Assembly (NCBI RefSeq): GCF_008389435.1
Contig: NZ_VUYS01000008.1
Span: 70,774-134,773, forward strand
DNA length: 64,000 nucleotides
Direction: 5' to 3'
Origin: Candidatus Nitrosocosmicus agrestis
GTDB taxonomy: Archaea > Thermoproteota > Nitrososphaeria > Nitrososphaerales > Nitrososphaeraceae
Below are positions 45,235-53,934 of this stretch, piece after piece; the stretch's first letter is position 1; each line of letters starts with the position of its first letter. The notes under the pieces are model-generated. The model was not told the DNA's origin. It ran no database searches and saw only the letters and a program-made list of their open reading frames with translations. The translations under genes and the position numbers were made by a program.

Positions 45235-45663
45235 TTAGTAAACTTTTGATTGATCTTTCATTTCGTCAGCAGATGATGGATCTTTATCTACATAGTACTT
45301 TACCATACCAAGTTTCAATACTTTGAGAGATAAAAGTGCACATTTGATTCTAGCAGGTCCAAGATTAGTTAATCCAATATTTTCTAGAATGTCATCTTTA
45401 GTAAGGTCTTTGATCGTGGTAAGTGGTTTGTTTGAAACCATTTCTGTTAACATTGATGCACTTGCCTGACTTATAGCACAACCTCTTCCATCAAATTTTA
45501 TATCTTTTATTACGTCATTTTCAACCTTCAAATCAATAGAAATTTCGTCTCCACATAAGGGATTACTATCATTTATTCTTATATCGGGTTCTTCTATCTT
45601 ACCTTTATTCCTCGGATTTCGATAATGATCCAAGATCATTTCTCTGTATATATCTTCACTCAT
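45235..45663 (-). CDS. sufU: Fe-S scaffold SufU (NifU/IscU N-terminal family)
   Basis: A 142-residue scaffold protein. The three zinc/cluster cysteines are present in NPLCGDE, GRGCAIS and RIKCALLS, with Asp in CGD. It receives sulfur from SufS and assembles Fe-S clusters, or acts as a sulfur-transfer partner of SufS. It is the second gene of the sufS-sufU operon; its ATG overlaps the sufS stop by 4 bases, so translation is coupled. It should cooperate with the A-type carrier encoded about 4 kb away. Confidence 0.95.
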   Translation of the reverse strand: MSEDIYREMILDHYRNPRNKGKIEEPDIRINDSNPLCGDEISIDLKVENDVIKDIKFDGRGCAISQASASMLTEMVSNKPLTTIKDLTKDDILENIGLTNLGPARIKCALLSLKVLKLGMVKYYVDKDPSSADEMKDQSKVY

Positions 45664-46910
45664 GTTTTGAATATTCTCCTAGCATGATTTAAAGCATCTA
45701 TCAATATATCAATTTCTTCTTTCGTATTATAGATATATAGACTTGCTCTCGAAGAAGCTACAATGTCAAGTTTCTCCATAAGTACTTGAGCACAATGGTG
45801 ACCAGATCTTATGGCTACACCAAAATCATTCAATATTGTTGCACAATCATGAGGATGAATACCTTCAATATTAAATGAAACCAGTCCACCTCTATCTTCA
45901 GACCTTTTTGGGCCGTAAATTTTAATTGACTTTATTTCGGTCAATTTGCTCATCAAATATTCTGTCATTTTTACCTCATGTTCCCTGACATTTTTCATAC
46001 CGATCTCGTTCAAATAATCAATTGCGGCACCAAAACCTATGACATCTGCTATATTGGGAGTCCCGCCCTCAAATTTGTATGGTATCTCATTAAAAATTGT
46101 ATTTTCTTTATGAACCTCTTTAATCATATCTCCGCCGGAAATAAAAGGGTTCATTTTTTCTAAGATCTCTTTTTTAACATACAAAACTCCTACACCGGTG
46201 GGGCCAAGCATTTTGTGAGCCGAAAAAGCTAGGAAATCACAATCTGTATCTTGTACATCCGTAGGCATATGAGGTACCGATTGCGCCCCATCTAGAAGGA
46301 CGGGTATTTTTTTATCATGGGCTAGCTTGATAAGCTCTTTAACCGGAAAAATGGTTCCTAAAACATTCGACATTTCACTTAAGGTAATCAATTTAGTTTT
46401 TCCTTCTCCTGTTATTGAAATTATTTTGTCAAGTTCTTCTAGACTGATGTATCCTTCGTTATCAACTTGCAAATAATTTAATTTCGCTCCTTTAGTTCTT
46501 CCAAGGACCTGCCAAGGTACGAGATTACTGTGGTGCTCGTATTCAGTTAGTATTATTTTGTTTCCTTTCTTAACATTTGAACCACCCCAAGCATAAGCTA
46601 CCAAGTTTATTGATTCTGTAGTATTACGGGTGAAAATTATTTCTTCAGAATGTCTTGCGTTTATGAACTTTCTGATTTTTTCTCTTGTCTTCTCATACTC
46701 CTCGGTTGCTTCCTCTGCTATCTGGTAAACTGCCCGATGAATGTTGGCGTTGTACTCTGAGTAGTACCTACTTATAGCATCTATGACTTCCTTTGGTTTT
46801 TGAGTGGTTGCAGCGTTATCTAAGTATACTAGATTCTTCCCATCAAATAATTTCCTGCTTAATATGGGAAAGTCTTGACGAATCTTGTATACATCAAGGA
46901 GGGCTTGCAT
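45660..46910 (-). CDS. sufS: cysteine desulfurase SufS
   Basis: A 416-residue PLP-dependent enzyme that takes sulfur from cysteine and delivers it to Fe-S assembly. The PLP lysine lies in SAHKMLGPTG (about residue 233) and the persulfide Cys in RSGHHCAQ (about 368), the type II (SufS) pattern. Motifs VYLDNAATTQKP, RNTTESINLVA and LLDGAQSVPH are also present. It starts with ATG 46910 and is translationally coupled to sufU downstream. Confidence 0.96.
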   Translation of the reverse strand: MQALLDVYKIRQDFPILSRKLFDGKNLVYLDNAATTQKPKEVIDAISRYYSEYNANIHRAVYQIAEEATEEYEKTREKIRKFINARHSEEIIFTRNTTESINLVAYAWGGSNVKKGNKIILTEYEHHSNLVPWQVLGRTKGAKLNYLQVDNEGYISLEELDKIISITGEGKTKLITLSEMSNVLGTIFPVKELIKLAHDKKIPVLLDGAQSVPHMPTDVQDTDCDFLAFSAHKMLGPTGVGVLYVKKEILEKMNPFISGGDMIKEVHKENTIFNEIPYKFEGGTPNIADVIGFGAAIDYLNEIGMKNVREHEVKMTEYLMSKLTEIKSIKIYGPKRSEDRGGLVSFNIEGIHPHDCATILNDFGVAIRSGHHCAQVLMEKLDIVASSRASLYIYNTKEEIDILIDALNHARRIFKT

Positions 46911-47025
46911 TAATACCTATACTTCTGTAATTTAAGATATAAACTTAATATTGAGATTTGTTTATGATTGACAGGATAATTAGGTCGTGAGTAGCCTATT
47001 TTGATGCTTTCGAAAGATGCTATTT

Positions 47026-48024
47026 TTATTGATAAAGCCAACATTTGACATAGTTTCCATTTACCTGAATAATAGGAGGGTCATTCTCACAATCTGCAAA
47101 TGCTTTAGGACATCTATTCTTAAATCTGCAACCAGGAATTATGTTGGCTAAATTAGGAGGATTACCTTTAATGTAGCGAATATTTTTCTCAGATGAATTG
47201 ATCCTGGGTATAGATTGTATTAATGCTTGAGTATACGGATGTAATGGGTTTTCAAAGACCGTTTTGACATCTGAAATTTCTACAGCTTGTCCAGCATACA
47301 TAATAATAACTTTGTCCACAAGATTCGGAATCAGGGAAATATCGTGAGTTATTATGATTATTCGCATTTTGGTATCCTTCTTTAGCCTATTTAGCAGCTG
47401 AATTATTTGTGACTGTGTAACAACATCTAGAGCTGTAGTAGGTTCGTCAGCTATTAATAGGTCTGGTTGTGCCAATAAGGCATTTGCGATTCCGACCCGT
47501 TGCTTCATACCGCCACTCAATTCATGCGGGTATTTCTTAATGACTAGATCAGCATTTAAACCTACGTCAAGTAACGCATCTTTAATTATAGTAACAAACT
47601 TTTTCTTTGGCAAATCTTTCCGATGAGTTTTTAGAATTTCTTTCATTTGATCTTCTATAGTAAAAACTGGATCTAGACTATTCATCGATCCTTGAAACAC
47701 CATGGAAAACCTCTTCCATCTAAATTTGGTATCAAATTCCTTCCGAGATATTCTTAGTATATCTTTACCGTCAAATAATATACTACCGGATTGTATTTCC
47801 CCATTTTCAGGAAGTGATCTCATAATTCCATAACCAACTGTGCTTTTTCCAGAGCCGGACTCCCCTATTATGCCGACCCCCTCTGAAATATCAACATCAA
47901 AAGACAAATTATCAACAGCAATCACTTGACCATTCGTTATCGAATAACATACACTTAAATTGTAAATTCGTATTTCAGTTTCGATTTTTTTCCTTGATTT
48001 GTCAGGGATGTTATTACCTTTCAC
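47026..48024 (-). CDS. oligopeptide/dipeptide ABC transporter ATP-binding protein (DppD/OppD-like)
   Basis: A 332-residue ABC ATPase. Walker A GESGSGKST (about 55-63), signature LSGGMKQRVGIANAL and Walker B LLIADEPTTALD match the OppD/DppD group. The C-terminal oligo_HPY domain has four Cys (CRFKNRCPKAFADC and VKCW), which can bind an iron-sulfur cluster in this family. No permease or binding-protein gene is next to it, so the transport partner is unknown. It starts with ATG 48024. Confidence 0.9.
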   Translation of the reverse strand: MKGNNIPDKSRKKIETEIRIYNLSVCYSITNGQVIAVDNLSFDVDISEGVGIIGESGSGKSTVGYGIMRSLPENGEIQSGSILFDGKDILRISRKEFDTKFRWKRFSMVFQGSMNSLDPVFTIEDQMKEILKTHRKDLPKKKFVTIIKDALLDVGLNADLVIKKYPHELSGGMKQRVGIANALLAQPDLLIADEPTTALDVVTQSQIIQLLNRLKKDTKMRIIIITHDISLIPNLVDKVIIMYAGQAVEISDVKTVFENPLHPYTQALIQSIPRINSSEKNIRYIKGNPPNLANIIPGCRFKNRCPKAFADCENDPPIIQVNGNYVKCWLYQ

Positions 48025-48210
48025 TGTGATGTATCTATAATTTCTCCATTAATGCTTTTATGAATTTGTGTAGATGTTGATACAAACACAAGAATTGACT
48101 TCGCCTCCTAACAGTAAGATTTCAATTATCAGTTTAGTAGCATTGAATTTCTGTAAGTTCAAACTAAGAAATTTATTTGTCTAAGTAATAGTGATAATAA
48201 TTTTGCCACT

Positions 48211-48474
48211 ATGATTGCCGAGTATATCATAAATTGCATAAAAAAGGATTCTAAGGGAACCATTACACATGTAGGAGTTGATCAGGAAATAGTTGATATT
48301 CAAACAATCGCTGAAAGGATCTGGTCCAAACAAGCAATTTATTACATCAACGCTATGGGGATAAGGGTCAGGGTTCTTGCAATGAAAAGAACTGACAGCG
48401 GTGAACCATATCTTACAACAGCAGCAAACAAAAACCTACCTAATAATATGAAGTTTTTACCTAGATGTGGATAA
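48211..48474 (+). CDS. DUF3892-like small protein
   Basis: An 87-residue protein with the DUF3892 outline: an opening strand IINCIKKDSKGTITHVGVD, a middle helix or strand with Trp (RIWSKQAIYYINAMG), and the end YLTTAANKNLPNNMKFLPRCG, where the family has a similar Asn/Leu/Pro/Cys ending. Function unknown. It starts at ATG 48211. Confidence 0.65.
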   Translation: MIAEYIINCIKKDSKGTITHVGVDQEIVDIQTIAERIWSKQAIYYINAMGIRVRVLAMKRTDSGEPYLTTAANKNLPNNMKFLPRCG

Positions 48475-48593
48475 ATTAATTGAATGATTCAGATTAACTT
48501 GATTATCATTCTTTCGTTGCGGTCCTCATTAAAGAACACGATGTTTTGCATGTATTAGTTTTTCAGAGTTAAATCTTAGTTAATTAAATCAAA

Positions 48594-48603
48594 GATATTT
48601 AAG
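48594..48603 (+). promoter_or_regulatory. TATA box of the KH-domain gene
   Basis: GATATTTAAG lies 24-33 bases before the GTG start at 48627, the spacing for a leaderless archaeal transcript. Confidence 0.45.
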
Positions 48604-48626
48604 TCCATATACTTAATAATTAATAA

Positions 48627-49142
48627 GTGGTGCTAAAAACTCCTATTTGCACATTTGATGCAAAAACAGGAATTCTGTGCAATTTATGCGAAAACAAATT
48701 GGAAACAGGTCAAATTACCCAGGCCGATGTTGAGGCCGCTATCATTCTAAGCAAACTAGCTCAAAAAAATTCTGAAATAAATAAAATGACTTTATTTTCT
48801 GCTAATGTAATAGGTAATGAGCAGATATTAATTATGAAGAATTCTGACGTGAGATCAATACGTTCCAATTCTAATCTTTCAAGTGCAATAAACAAGGCAT
48901 TTGGTCGAAATGTATGGATAGTCGAATCTGACTCAAATGATAGGAGATTTCTGGAGAGTCTTTTTCATCCTATCCATTTAGAGTCTGTAAATTTAGTTTG
49001 GTTACCAGATGGAAGTAAACTTACACGGGTGGTTATAGGTAAATCCGATATCGAGAGTATAAAAGAATCTAGACTCGAAACCATAAAAAAAATCTCAATG
49101 ACTGTAAGACACATTGATTTGATTGTAGAAACGGATAGTTAA
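48627..49142 (+). CDS. KH-domain RNA-binding protein, archaeal NusA-like
   Basis: A 171-residue protein of an archaeal family that joins a short Cys-rich N-terminal piece (Cys8, Cys18 and Cys21: CTFDAKTGILCNLCENK) to a NusA-like type 2 KH domain in the second half (LFHPIHLESVNLVWLPDG and a GKSDIESI stretch in the GxxG position). The first Cys pair of the ribbon is incomplete here (only one Cys, with Asp at the second position). It sits directly upstream of aspS on the same strand and may belong to transcription elongation or translation. The start is GTG. Confidence 0.6.
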   Translation: MVLKTPICTFDAKTGILCNLCENKLETGQITQADVEAAIILSKLAQKNSEINKMTLFSANVIGNEQILIMKNSDVRSIRSNSNLSSAINKAFGRNVWIVESDSNDRRFLESLFHPIHLESVNLVWLPDGSKLTRVVIGKSDIESIKESRLETIKKISMTVRHIDLIVETDS

Positions 49143-49216
49143 TTATTTTTGGACAAAGTATATTAAAAATATTTCAGTTAATTTAATTAGATGGATCTTA
49201 ATTCCCTTCCTATGGG

Positions 49217-50545
49217 ATGACTGGAATAAATGAATCTATTAAATCTGTATTAAAGAGGTCTCATTTGGCAGCACAGCTATCTAAGAAAAACATAGGGCAA
49301 GAAATACGTATTATTGGCTGGGTAGAAGATTTTAGGGACATTGGTAAACTCGGATTCATTATGCTTAGAGACACTTCCGGTTTGGTTCAATGTGTTCTAT
49401 TAGGTAAAATTTTACTCGATGCTCGAAATATCCCCAGACAGAGTAATGTTTCAATCTCCGGAATAGTTCAAGATACAAAGTCAAAGAACTTTGAGGTGGA
49501 ACTAAAAGTTGATGGGATGACTGTACTTTCTGCGGCTACCCTTTCTCTTCCAATTGATCCTACCGGAAGAGTGGAATCTAATTTGGATACCCGACTAGAT
49601 AATAGGGCACTTGACCTGCGAAATTCCAGAGTCCTTAACATTTTTTTGATGAGATCAGGTATTTTGAGGACTATTCGAGAATTCTTTTTTCAGAATGGAT
49701 TTACTGAAGTAAATACACCGAAAATTATTGGCAGTGCAAGTGAAGGGGGATCAAACCTTTTTTCTTTTGAGTACTTCAAAAGAAAGGGATATCTTGCTCA
49801 GAGTCCTCAACTTTACAAGGAGCAATTAGTACTATCTTTAGAAAGAGTCTTTGAAATTGGGCCCTACTTTAGAGCCGAGAATTCTCACACTCTACGTCAT
49901 TTAAATGAATTTCAGAGTGTAGATTTGGAAGCAGCATACCTGGATTATTCTGAAGTTATGGATCTGATTGAGGAGCTGGTCAAAAAAATTCTCACATTTG
50001 CAGGTCATTCGGGTAAAACAAATAATGACAATAATCATATCTATAATTCAACGATATTTGACAATCTAGTTCACCAGCCGTTTCGTCGTATAACCTATGA
50101 GGAATGTATTGATGAACTTAACAATTTGGGAGAAAGAGTTGAATTCGGAGATGATTTAACTGATCTTTCGTTAAAGAAATTAGGTGAAAAATTTGATAAA
50201 TTTTACTTTATTACGGATTGGCCCCTTGCGTTGAAGCCTTTTTACATCCACGAGAATGATGATAACCCTCTTTTATCTAAATCATTTGACCTTCAGTTTG
50301 GTTACCTTGAACTTGTTTCGGGTGGAACAAGACAACATGATGTTTCAAAACTTAAGGCTAGGCTAAAGGATCAAGGTTTATCGTTAGAGGGGTTTAGTAA
50401 CCATTTAAAAGCTTTTGAATGGGGTATGCCACCTCACTCTGGGTGTGGCCTCGGACTTGATAGACTCCTCATGGTGTTGATGGGTGAAAATAATATACGT
50501 GAAACCGTTCTATATCCAAGAGATACCGTGAGGATTAGTCCTTAA
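49217..50545 (+). CDS. aspS: aspartyl-tRNA synthetase
   Basis: A 442-residue class IIb aminoacyl-tRNA synthetase. An N-terminal OB-fold anticodon-binding domain (residues 18-115; GQEIRIIGWVEDFRDIGKLGFIMLRD) is followed by the catalytic domain with motif 2 FRAENSHTLRHLNEF and motif 3 GLGLDRLLMV. It charges tRNA-Asp with aspartate; archaeal forms may also charge tRNA-Asn for the transamidation route. Start ATG 49217 lies just beyond an out-of-frame ATG at 49212. Its stop is 9 bases inside the end of the convergent JAMM gene, so the two overlap slightly. Confidence 0.97.
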   Translation: MTGINESIKSVLKRSHLAAQLSKKNIGQEIRIIGWVEDFRDIGKLGFIMLRDTSGLVQCVLLGKILLDARNIPRQSNVSISGIVQDTKSKNFEVELKVDGMTVLSAATLSLPIDPTGRVESNLDTRLDNRALDLRNSRVLNIFLMRSGILRTIREFFFQNGFTEVNTPKIIGSASEGGSNLFSFEYFKRKGYLAQSPQLYKEQLVLSLERVFEIGPYFRAENSHTLRHLNEFQSVDLEAAYLDYSEVMDLIEELVKKILTFAGHSGKTNNDNNHIYNSTIFDNLVHQPFRRITYEECIDELNNLGERVEFGDDLTDLSLKKLGEKFDKFYFITDWPLALKPFYIHENDDNPLLSKSFDLQFGYLELVSGGTRQHDVSKLKARLKDQGLSLEGFSNHLKAFEWGMPPHSGCGLGLDRLLMVLMGENNIRETVLYPRDTVRISP

Positions 50546-50969
50546 TTTTTATTTCTAATTCTGTAAATTCGGATTTTGTATTATTTACATAATCGTTTAG
50601 AATAAAACAACGTGTTTCATTTGTTGTAGTTGATTTTATTATCCAAGGTACAGGATTTAACTCCATATAGAATTTGTCAGTCTTAGATGGAAATGCCTCC
50701 GAAGGATGAGAGTGAAAAATTCCAATTACCGGAAGATTGATACTCTCTGAATAGGTGTAGATTTGTAAGAGCTTTTCATCTTCTATGGAGAACCTGACAT
50801 TCGACGAGTCTACATTTTCAACTGGTACTATTTCTTTGACAATGAACATATCGTCTAATTTTTTTCCCAATAAAAAGGCACAAGTTTCAAAAGGTTTATT
50901 TTCTTTAACTAGATTATTAAGGAAACTATTTTGAGCAGGTTCTAATTTAATGGAAGAAGGAGTAGACAT
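50535..50969 (-). CDS. JAMM/MPN+ metalloprotease-like protein
   Basis: A 144-residue JAB1/MPN (JAMM) domain protein. The motif GIFHSHPSEAFPSKTD supplies two His and an Asp, and Glu28 in PFETCAFLLG fits the catalytic Glu. Members cut isopeptide or C-terminal bonds in ubiquitin-like systems or act in cofactor maturation. Between HSH and the SxxD serine there are six residues instead of the seven in the AfJAMM pattern. It overlaps the end of aspS by 11 bases, convergently. It starts at ATG 50969. Confidence 0.82.
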   Translation of the reverse strand: MSTPSSIKLEPAQNSFLNNLVKENKPFETCAFLLGKKLDDMFIVKEIVPVENVDSSNVRFSIEDEKLLQIYTYSESINLPVIGIFHSHPSEAFPSKTDKFYMELNPVPWIIKSTTTNETRCFILNDYVNNTKSEFTELEIKIKD

Positions 50970-51057
50970 GGAGTTCTAAAATAAAACTTGCTTTATAACT
51001 CATACAGATACCAATAAAAAAAGTATTAATTATGCTATCTCCACCTCTATCATATTC

Positions 51058-51873
51058 ATGACAGACTGGGACTTGTTAATGCCTGGAGCTGGATTAACAA
51101 CCGTGGGTGCGGTTGGAGTAGCCATAGCGTTGTCTGGAATTGCAAAGACTTTCATGGACGGAATGCATGCCGTGTCCATTCTTTGTATGTTTTTTGGTTT
51201 AATTTTTCTAACTGCTGGCTTGTTTAAGGATGGATTTCCAACATCAAAAAAGGCAAAGATGGCAGTTGGAATTATTCTAGTATTATTTATCTCAGCTGGG
51301 ATAATTGGAGCGATTCAAGTTAGTACCAAAGTCCCATCTATTTTTTCATTTATTGCAATTGTGGCAACTATAAGCATACCGTCAATTATAATCATTATTG
51401 CTTCTTACAAGAAAATGGCACAGTTTGTAAAAATCTCTGCTGCATGTGTAGTAATTATGGTTGTTGGTTCTTCAGTGCTCATTGGCAGTATCTGGATGTC
51501 TGCTCCTGCTACTGCAAGTACTGGAGGAGAAAATAACTCGACTTCTTCATCTGGGACGGAGACCGCAATGCCAAAAGTTGTTAATACTACTATCGTCCCA
51601 GCCACAATCCCTGCTGGTGCATCTGGTCAAGGAAATCCTAGCTACGAGCCAGCCATTATAAAGGCCAAAAAGGGTGAGGCCATTGAATGGACAAATCACG
51701 ATAACGTGCCTCACACCGTTACAAGTTTTGCTGATGACGGTAAATCATTTGACTCGTCATTGATAATGACAGAAAAAAAATATGTACTTGACACTTCTAC
51801 TTTGACTGAAGCGAAATATGACTACTTTTGTACTGTACATCCCTTTATGAAAGGATCCTTTGAGCTGAGCTAA
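51058..51873 (+). CDS. membrane-anchored blue-copper (plastocyanin-like) protein
   Basis: A 271-residue protein with an N-terminal membrane part of about four to five helices (residues 10-155, ending near LIGSIWMSAP), a Ser/Thr/Gly-rich spacer, and a C-terminal cupredoxin domain on the outside. Copper ligands are His219 (NVPHTV), Cys258, His261 and Met264 (FCTVHPFM). Thaumarchaea use many such proteins as copper electron carriers in place of cytochrome c. A multi-helix rather than single-helix anchor is notable. The start is ATG 51058; a TTTATAA element lies about 65 bases upstream. Confidence 0.93.
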   Translation: MTDWDLLMPGAGLTTVGAVGVAIALSGIAKTFMDGMHAVSILCMFFGLIFLTAGLFKDGFPTSKKAKMAVGIILVLFISAGIIGAIQVSTKVPSIFSFIAIVATISIPSIIIIIASYKKMAQFVKISAACVVIMVVGSSVLIGSIWMSAPATASTGGENNSTSSSGTETAMPKVVNTTIVPATIPAGASGQGNPSYEPAIIKAKKGEAIEWTNHDNVPHTVTSFADDGKSFDSSLIMTEKKYVLDTSTLTEAKYDYFCTVHPFMKGSFELS

Positions 51874-51972
51874 GCTGAGCTTGCCTGAGTTATTCTTATT
51901 TTTTTAAAAAAACTTTAATGCAGTTATATTTATCTAAGTTTATTCATTTCTAAAATGAATTAAAACAAAAAA

Positions 51973-52269
51973 TTATGATTTTGTAAATATCTTTTTAAAA
52001 GAGGATAACATGGTTCCATTATCATTACTAGGAGCTTTATCTTCATAACACTCTGGACATAATACCCTCAAATTTTCAGGTCTGTTGTCTTTTTTAGAGC
52101 CATTAATGCGAACAAAGTTAGGGGAGATGGTTCCAGATAATTTTTTTGAGCAGTCTTGGCATCTATGCTTTGCTCTTTCAAGTACTATTTGCTTTATAGC
52201 AAGAGTCAGTTCTTTATATTTATCTCGTTTTTTACTATTATTGCCTGCTGCATTTCCGAAGAAAGACAT
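51973..52269 (-). CDS. HNH-like zinc-binding protein, catalytic residues altered
   Basis: A 98-residue protein from ATG 52269 (a GTG frame start exists at 52308). The core HRCQDCSKKLSGTISPNF ... NRPENLRVLCPEC has the two CxxC pairs and the Asn-x-x-x-Asn-Leu-Arg/x-x-L-C pattern of HNH/zinc-ribbon endonucleases. The first catalytic His region is replaced (FVRINGSKK) and the last His (expected after CPEC) is replaced by Tyr-Glu-Asp-Lys. It probably binds zinc and nucleic acid without cutting. Isolated, on the opposite strand to the cupredoxin gene. Confidence 0.6.
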   Translation of the reverse strand: MSFFGNAAGNNSKKRDKYKELTLAIKQIVLERAKHRCQDCSKKLSGTISPNFVRINGSKKDNRPENLRVLCPECYEDKAPSNDNGTMLSSFKKIFTKS

Positions 52270-52347
52270 TAGTTCAACTACTACTTTACCATAAATAAAT
52301 CCTTTCACTAATTTTACATTAAATATGGCTTTAGGCTAAGGCTACTT

Positions 52348-52527
52348 GTGAACAATTATGAACCCAATGATACCACCGATGAAGTTAATGTTTTTTGTAT
52401 ATTTTGTGGTAAGATTGTAGATGAAAATCAAGCATGGTCTCATATAGATGGGGATGCAAATATGGGTGTAAAAAAAATTGAATATTTTTGTAGTGAAGAA
52501 CATAAAGCAGAATATTTTCAATCGTGA
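52348..52527 (+). CDS. small zinc-finger-like protein
   Basis: A 59-codon frame with a GTG start that encodes an acidic peptide with a Cys pair FCIFCGKIVD, a middle Trp/His (AWSHIDGDA), and YFCSEEHKAEYFQS, so CxxC plus C-x3-H, the outline of a small TRASH/MYM-like zinc knuckle. An upstream in-frame stop rules out a longer form. It sits between two other tiny Cys/His proteins. Metal binding is inferred from spacing only. Confidence 0.6.
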   Translation: MNNYEPNDTTDEVNVFCIFCGKIVDENQAWSHIDGDANMGVKKIEYFCSEEHKAEYFQS

Positions 52528-52691
52528 ATTTTTTTTCTTATACTCGTGTTGTTATCTAACTATTTTATCTGATCATTCGATGGCTCCGAGGGATAACATT
52601 TTTTAATCATCAATATCATAAAAAATTTTCTTCATTGCCATAGGTTTTTGGAATTTTTCATTATTAAACCTAATGTTAATTAGTCTCGCAA

Positions 52692-52910
52692 TTATGAAAA
52701 TTTTTCTACTAGTTCTATATGGCATTCATGGCCTCTATGTTCCTTGTCTATCATTTTTGCTTCCTCACTAGTAATAGGGAATTTCTCCTCCTCAAGATAA
52801 ACTGAATCCTTTTCCAAAAGAACTATCTTGCATTTGTCGCAGATTAGTTGTTGTACTTTCATATGATCCAACTGGAGTTTTAATTTTTTAAACTTTGTTG
52901 ATATCAGCAA
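52692..52910 (-). CDS. small CxxC/CH protein
   Basis: A 72-residue protein; a shorter form starts at ATG 52862 (MKVQQLICDKC), which I find more likely because the first 16 residues are basic and unusual. It has CDKC near the start and HRGHECHIELVEK near the end, giving two Cys and several His/Cys that could hold zinc. Function unknown. Confidence 0.5.
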   Translation of the reverse strand: MLISTKFKKLKLQLDHMKVQQLICDKCKIVLLEKDSVYLEEEKFPITSEEAKMIDKEHRGHECHIELVEKFS

Positions 52911-53105
52911 CTATAAAAGATATCATCCTTTCTCGTCATTTTTTTATGAGGTAAAATGTTTTCCAACAAAACAAATAGATTAAAATTGTAGTTAACTGCA
53001 AGTCCTTCTACTCTAATTTCGACTTGTATACATTGGCATCAACGGTTTTGATAGACTGCCGCATAATTGAACCCTTAGTTTAGTTTGATTTATCCACTAA
53101 AACTG

Positions 53106-53459
53106 TTAGTATGGATTTAGCAATTCAAATGGTCCCTCATATTGAATCAAACATAGGGATTTTTCTTCACAAACAAAAATATTTGAAACCGATTCATTTA
53201 TGCAGTTTGCGCTATCTTGACAGTGATTGTTCTGATTGTTTAATTGTTCTAGGGATTGATTTTCGCACTTTGCGCTATCTTGACAGTGATTGTTCTGATA
53301 ATTATCTTGGTTTACATCCGAGGTTTCTTGGTCCTTCATATCGTCAAAGGTATTAGCATAATTATCCTTATCCATCTTATTAGCAAAAGAGTAATTTGTA
53401 TTTATACCTATAAATAATGCAACCATAGTAATTAAAGTAATCATAATAATATTTTTCAT
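53106..53459 (-). CDS. exported Cys-rich protein with duplicated motif
   Basis: A 117-residue precursor. Signal peptide at 1-27 (hydrophobic ITLITMVALFIGI, then SFAN). The mature part is acidic and contains two copies of NNHCQDSAxCxNxS (Cys pairs) spaced 21 residues apart, encoded by a 31-base exact DNA repeat. A third Cys pair near the end (VCEEKSLC). It may form disulfides or bind metal outside the cell. It starts at ATG 53459. Confidence 0.7.
   Translation of the reverse strand: MKNIIMITLITMVALFIGINTNYSFANKMDKDNYANTFDDMKDQETSDVNQDNYQNNHCQDSAKCENQSLEQLNNQNNHCQDSANCINESVSNIFVCEEKSLCLIQYEGPFELLNPY
53206..53299. repeat. 31-bp direct repeat, two copies, 63-bp period
   Basis: An identical 31-base unit beginning TTTGCGCTATC and ending TTCTGAT occurs at 53206-53236 and 53269-53299. 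The 63-base period is an exact multiple of three, so it duplicates 21 codons of the exported protein. Confidence 0.85.
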
Positions 53460-53886
53460 AACTAAAGTTATACAGATTTTTTGATTTATTTAAAATTCTT
53501 AAAAAATTTTCGTACTTTTAAAACCGATTGTTGTAATACAATGATCTTCTATTAAATAGTAATTAAATAATTCTTTTATAGGATATTTACACAAATGGAG
53601 TTTATTAATAAATCTGAAAAATGATTTATAGATAGTTTTAACATGCTATTACTTGTTTTTAAAAAATTGCTAACGCATATAGATAAAAAAATCTTGTTAA
53701 AATTACCTAGGGAAAAATTTTATGATAATTTATCAACAATTCAAAGTTTATCATATAAATTAACTTAATTCTTTCAAAGGCAAAGTAAGGCATCGCTTAT
53801 CATCGTAAAACCTGTTGTCTTATCGAATGTCTTTCATATTATCGAAATCTGTTTTGTATTTTTTGTATATGCATCAATGAAATAGT
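53460..53886. other. non-coding stretch
   Basis: About 430 AT-rich bases with poly-T/A runs; no gene or RNA recognised. Confidence 0.4.
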
Positions 53887-53896
53887 ATTAAATATA
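53887..53896 (+). promoter_or_regulatory. TATA box of the small zinc-finger gene
   Basis: ATTAAATATA lies about 40 bases before ATG 53935; a GAGG ribosome-binding site at 53927-53930 follows, so this gene probably has a short leader. Confidence 0.4.
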
Positions 53897-53934
53897 GATG
53901 ACTAGGAATTATTACTTGAGGTAACTGAGGAAAA

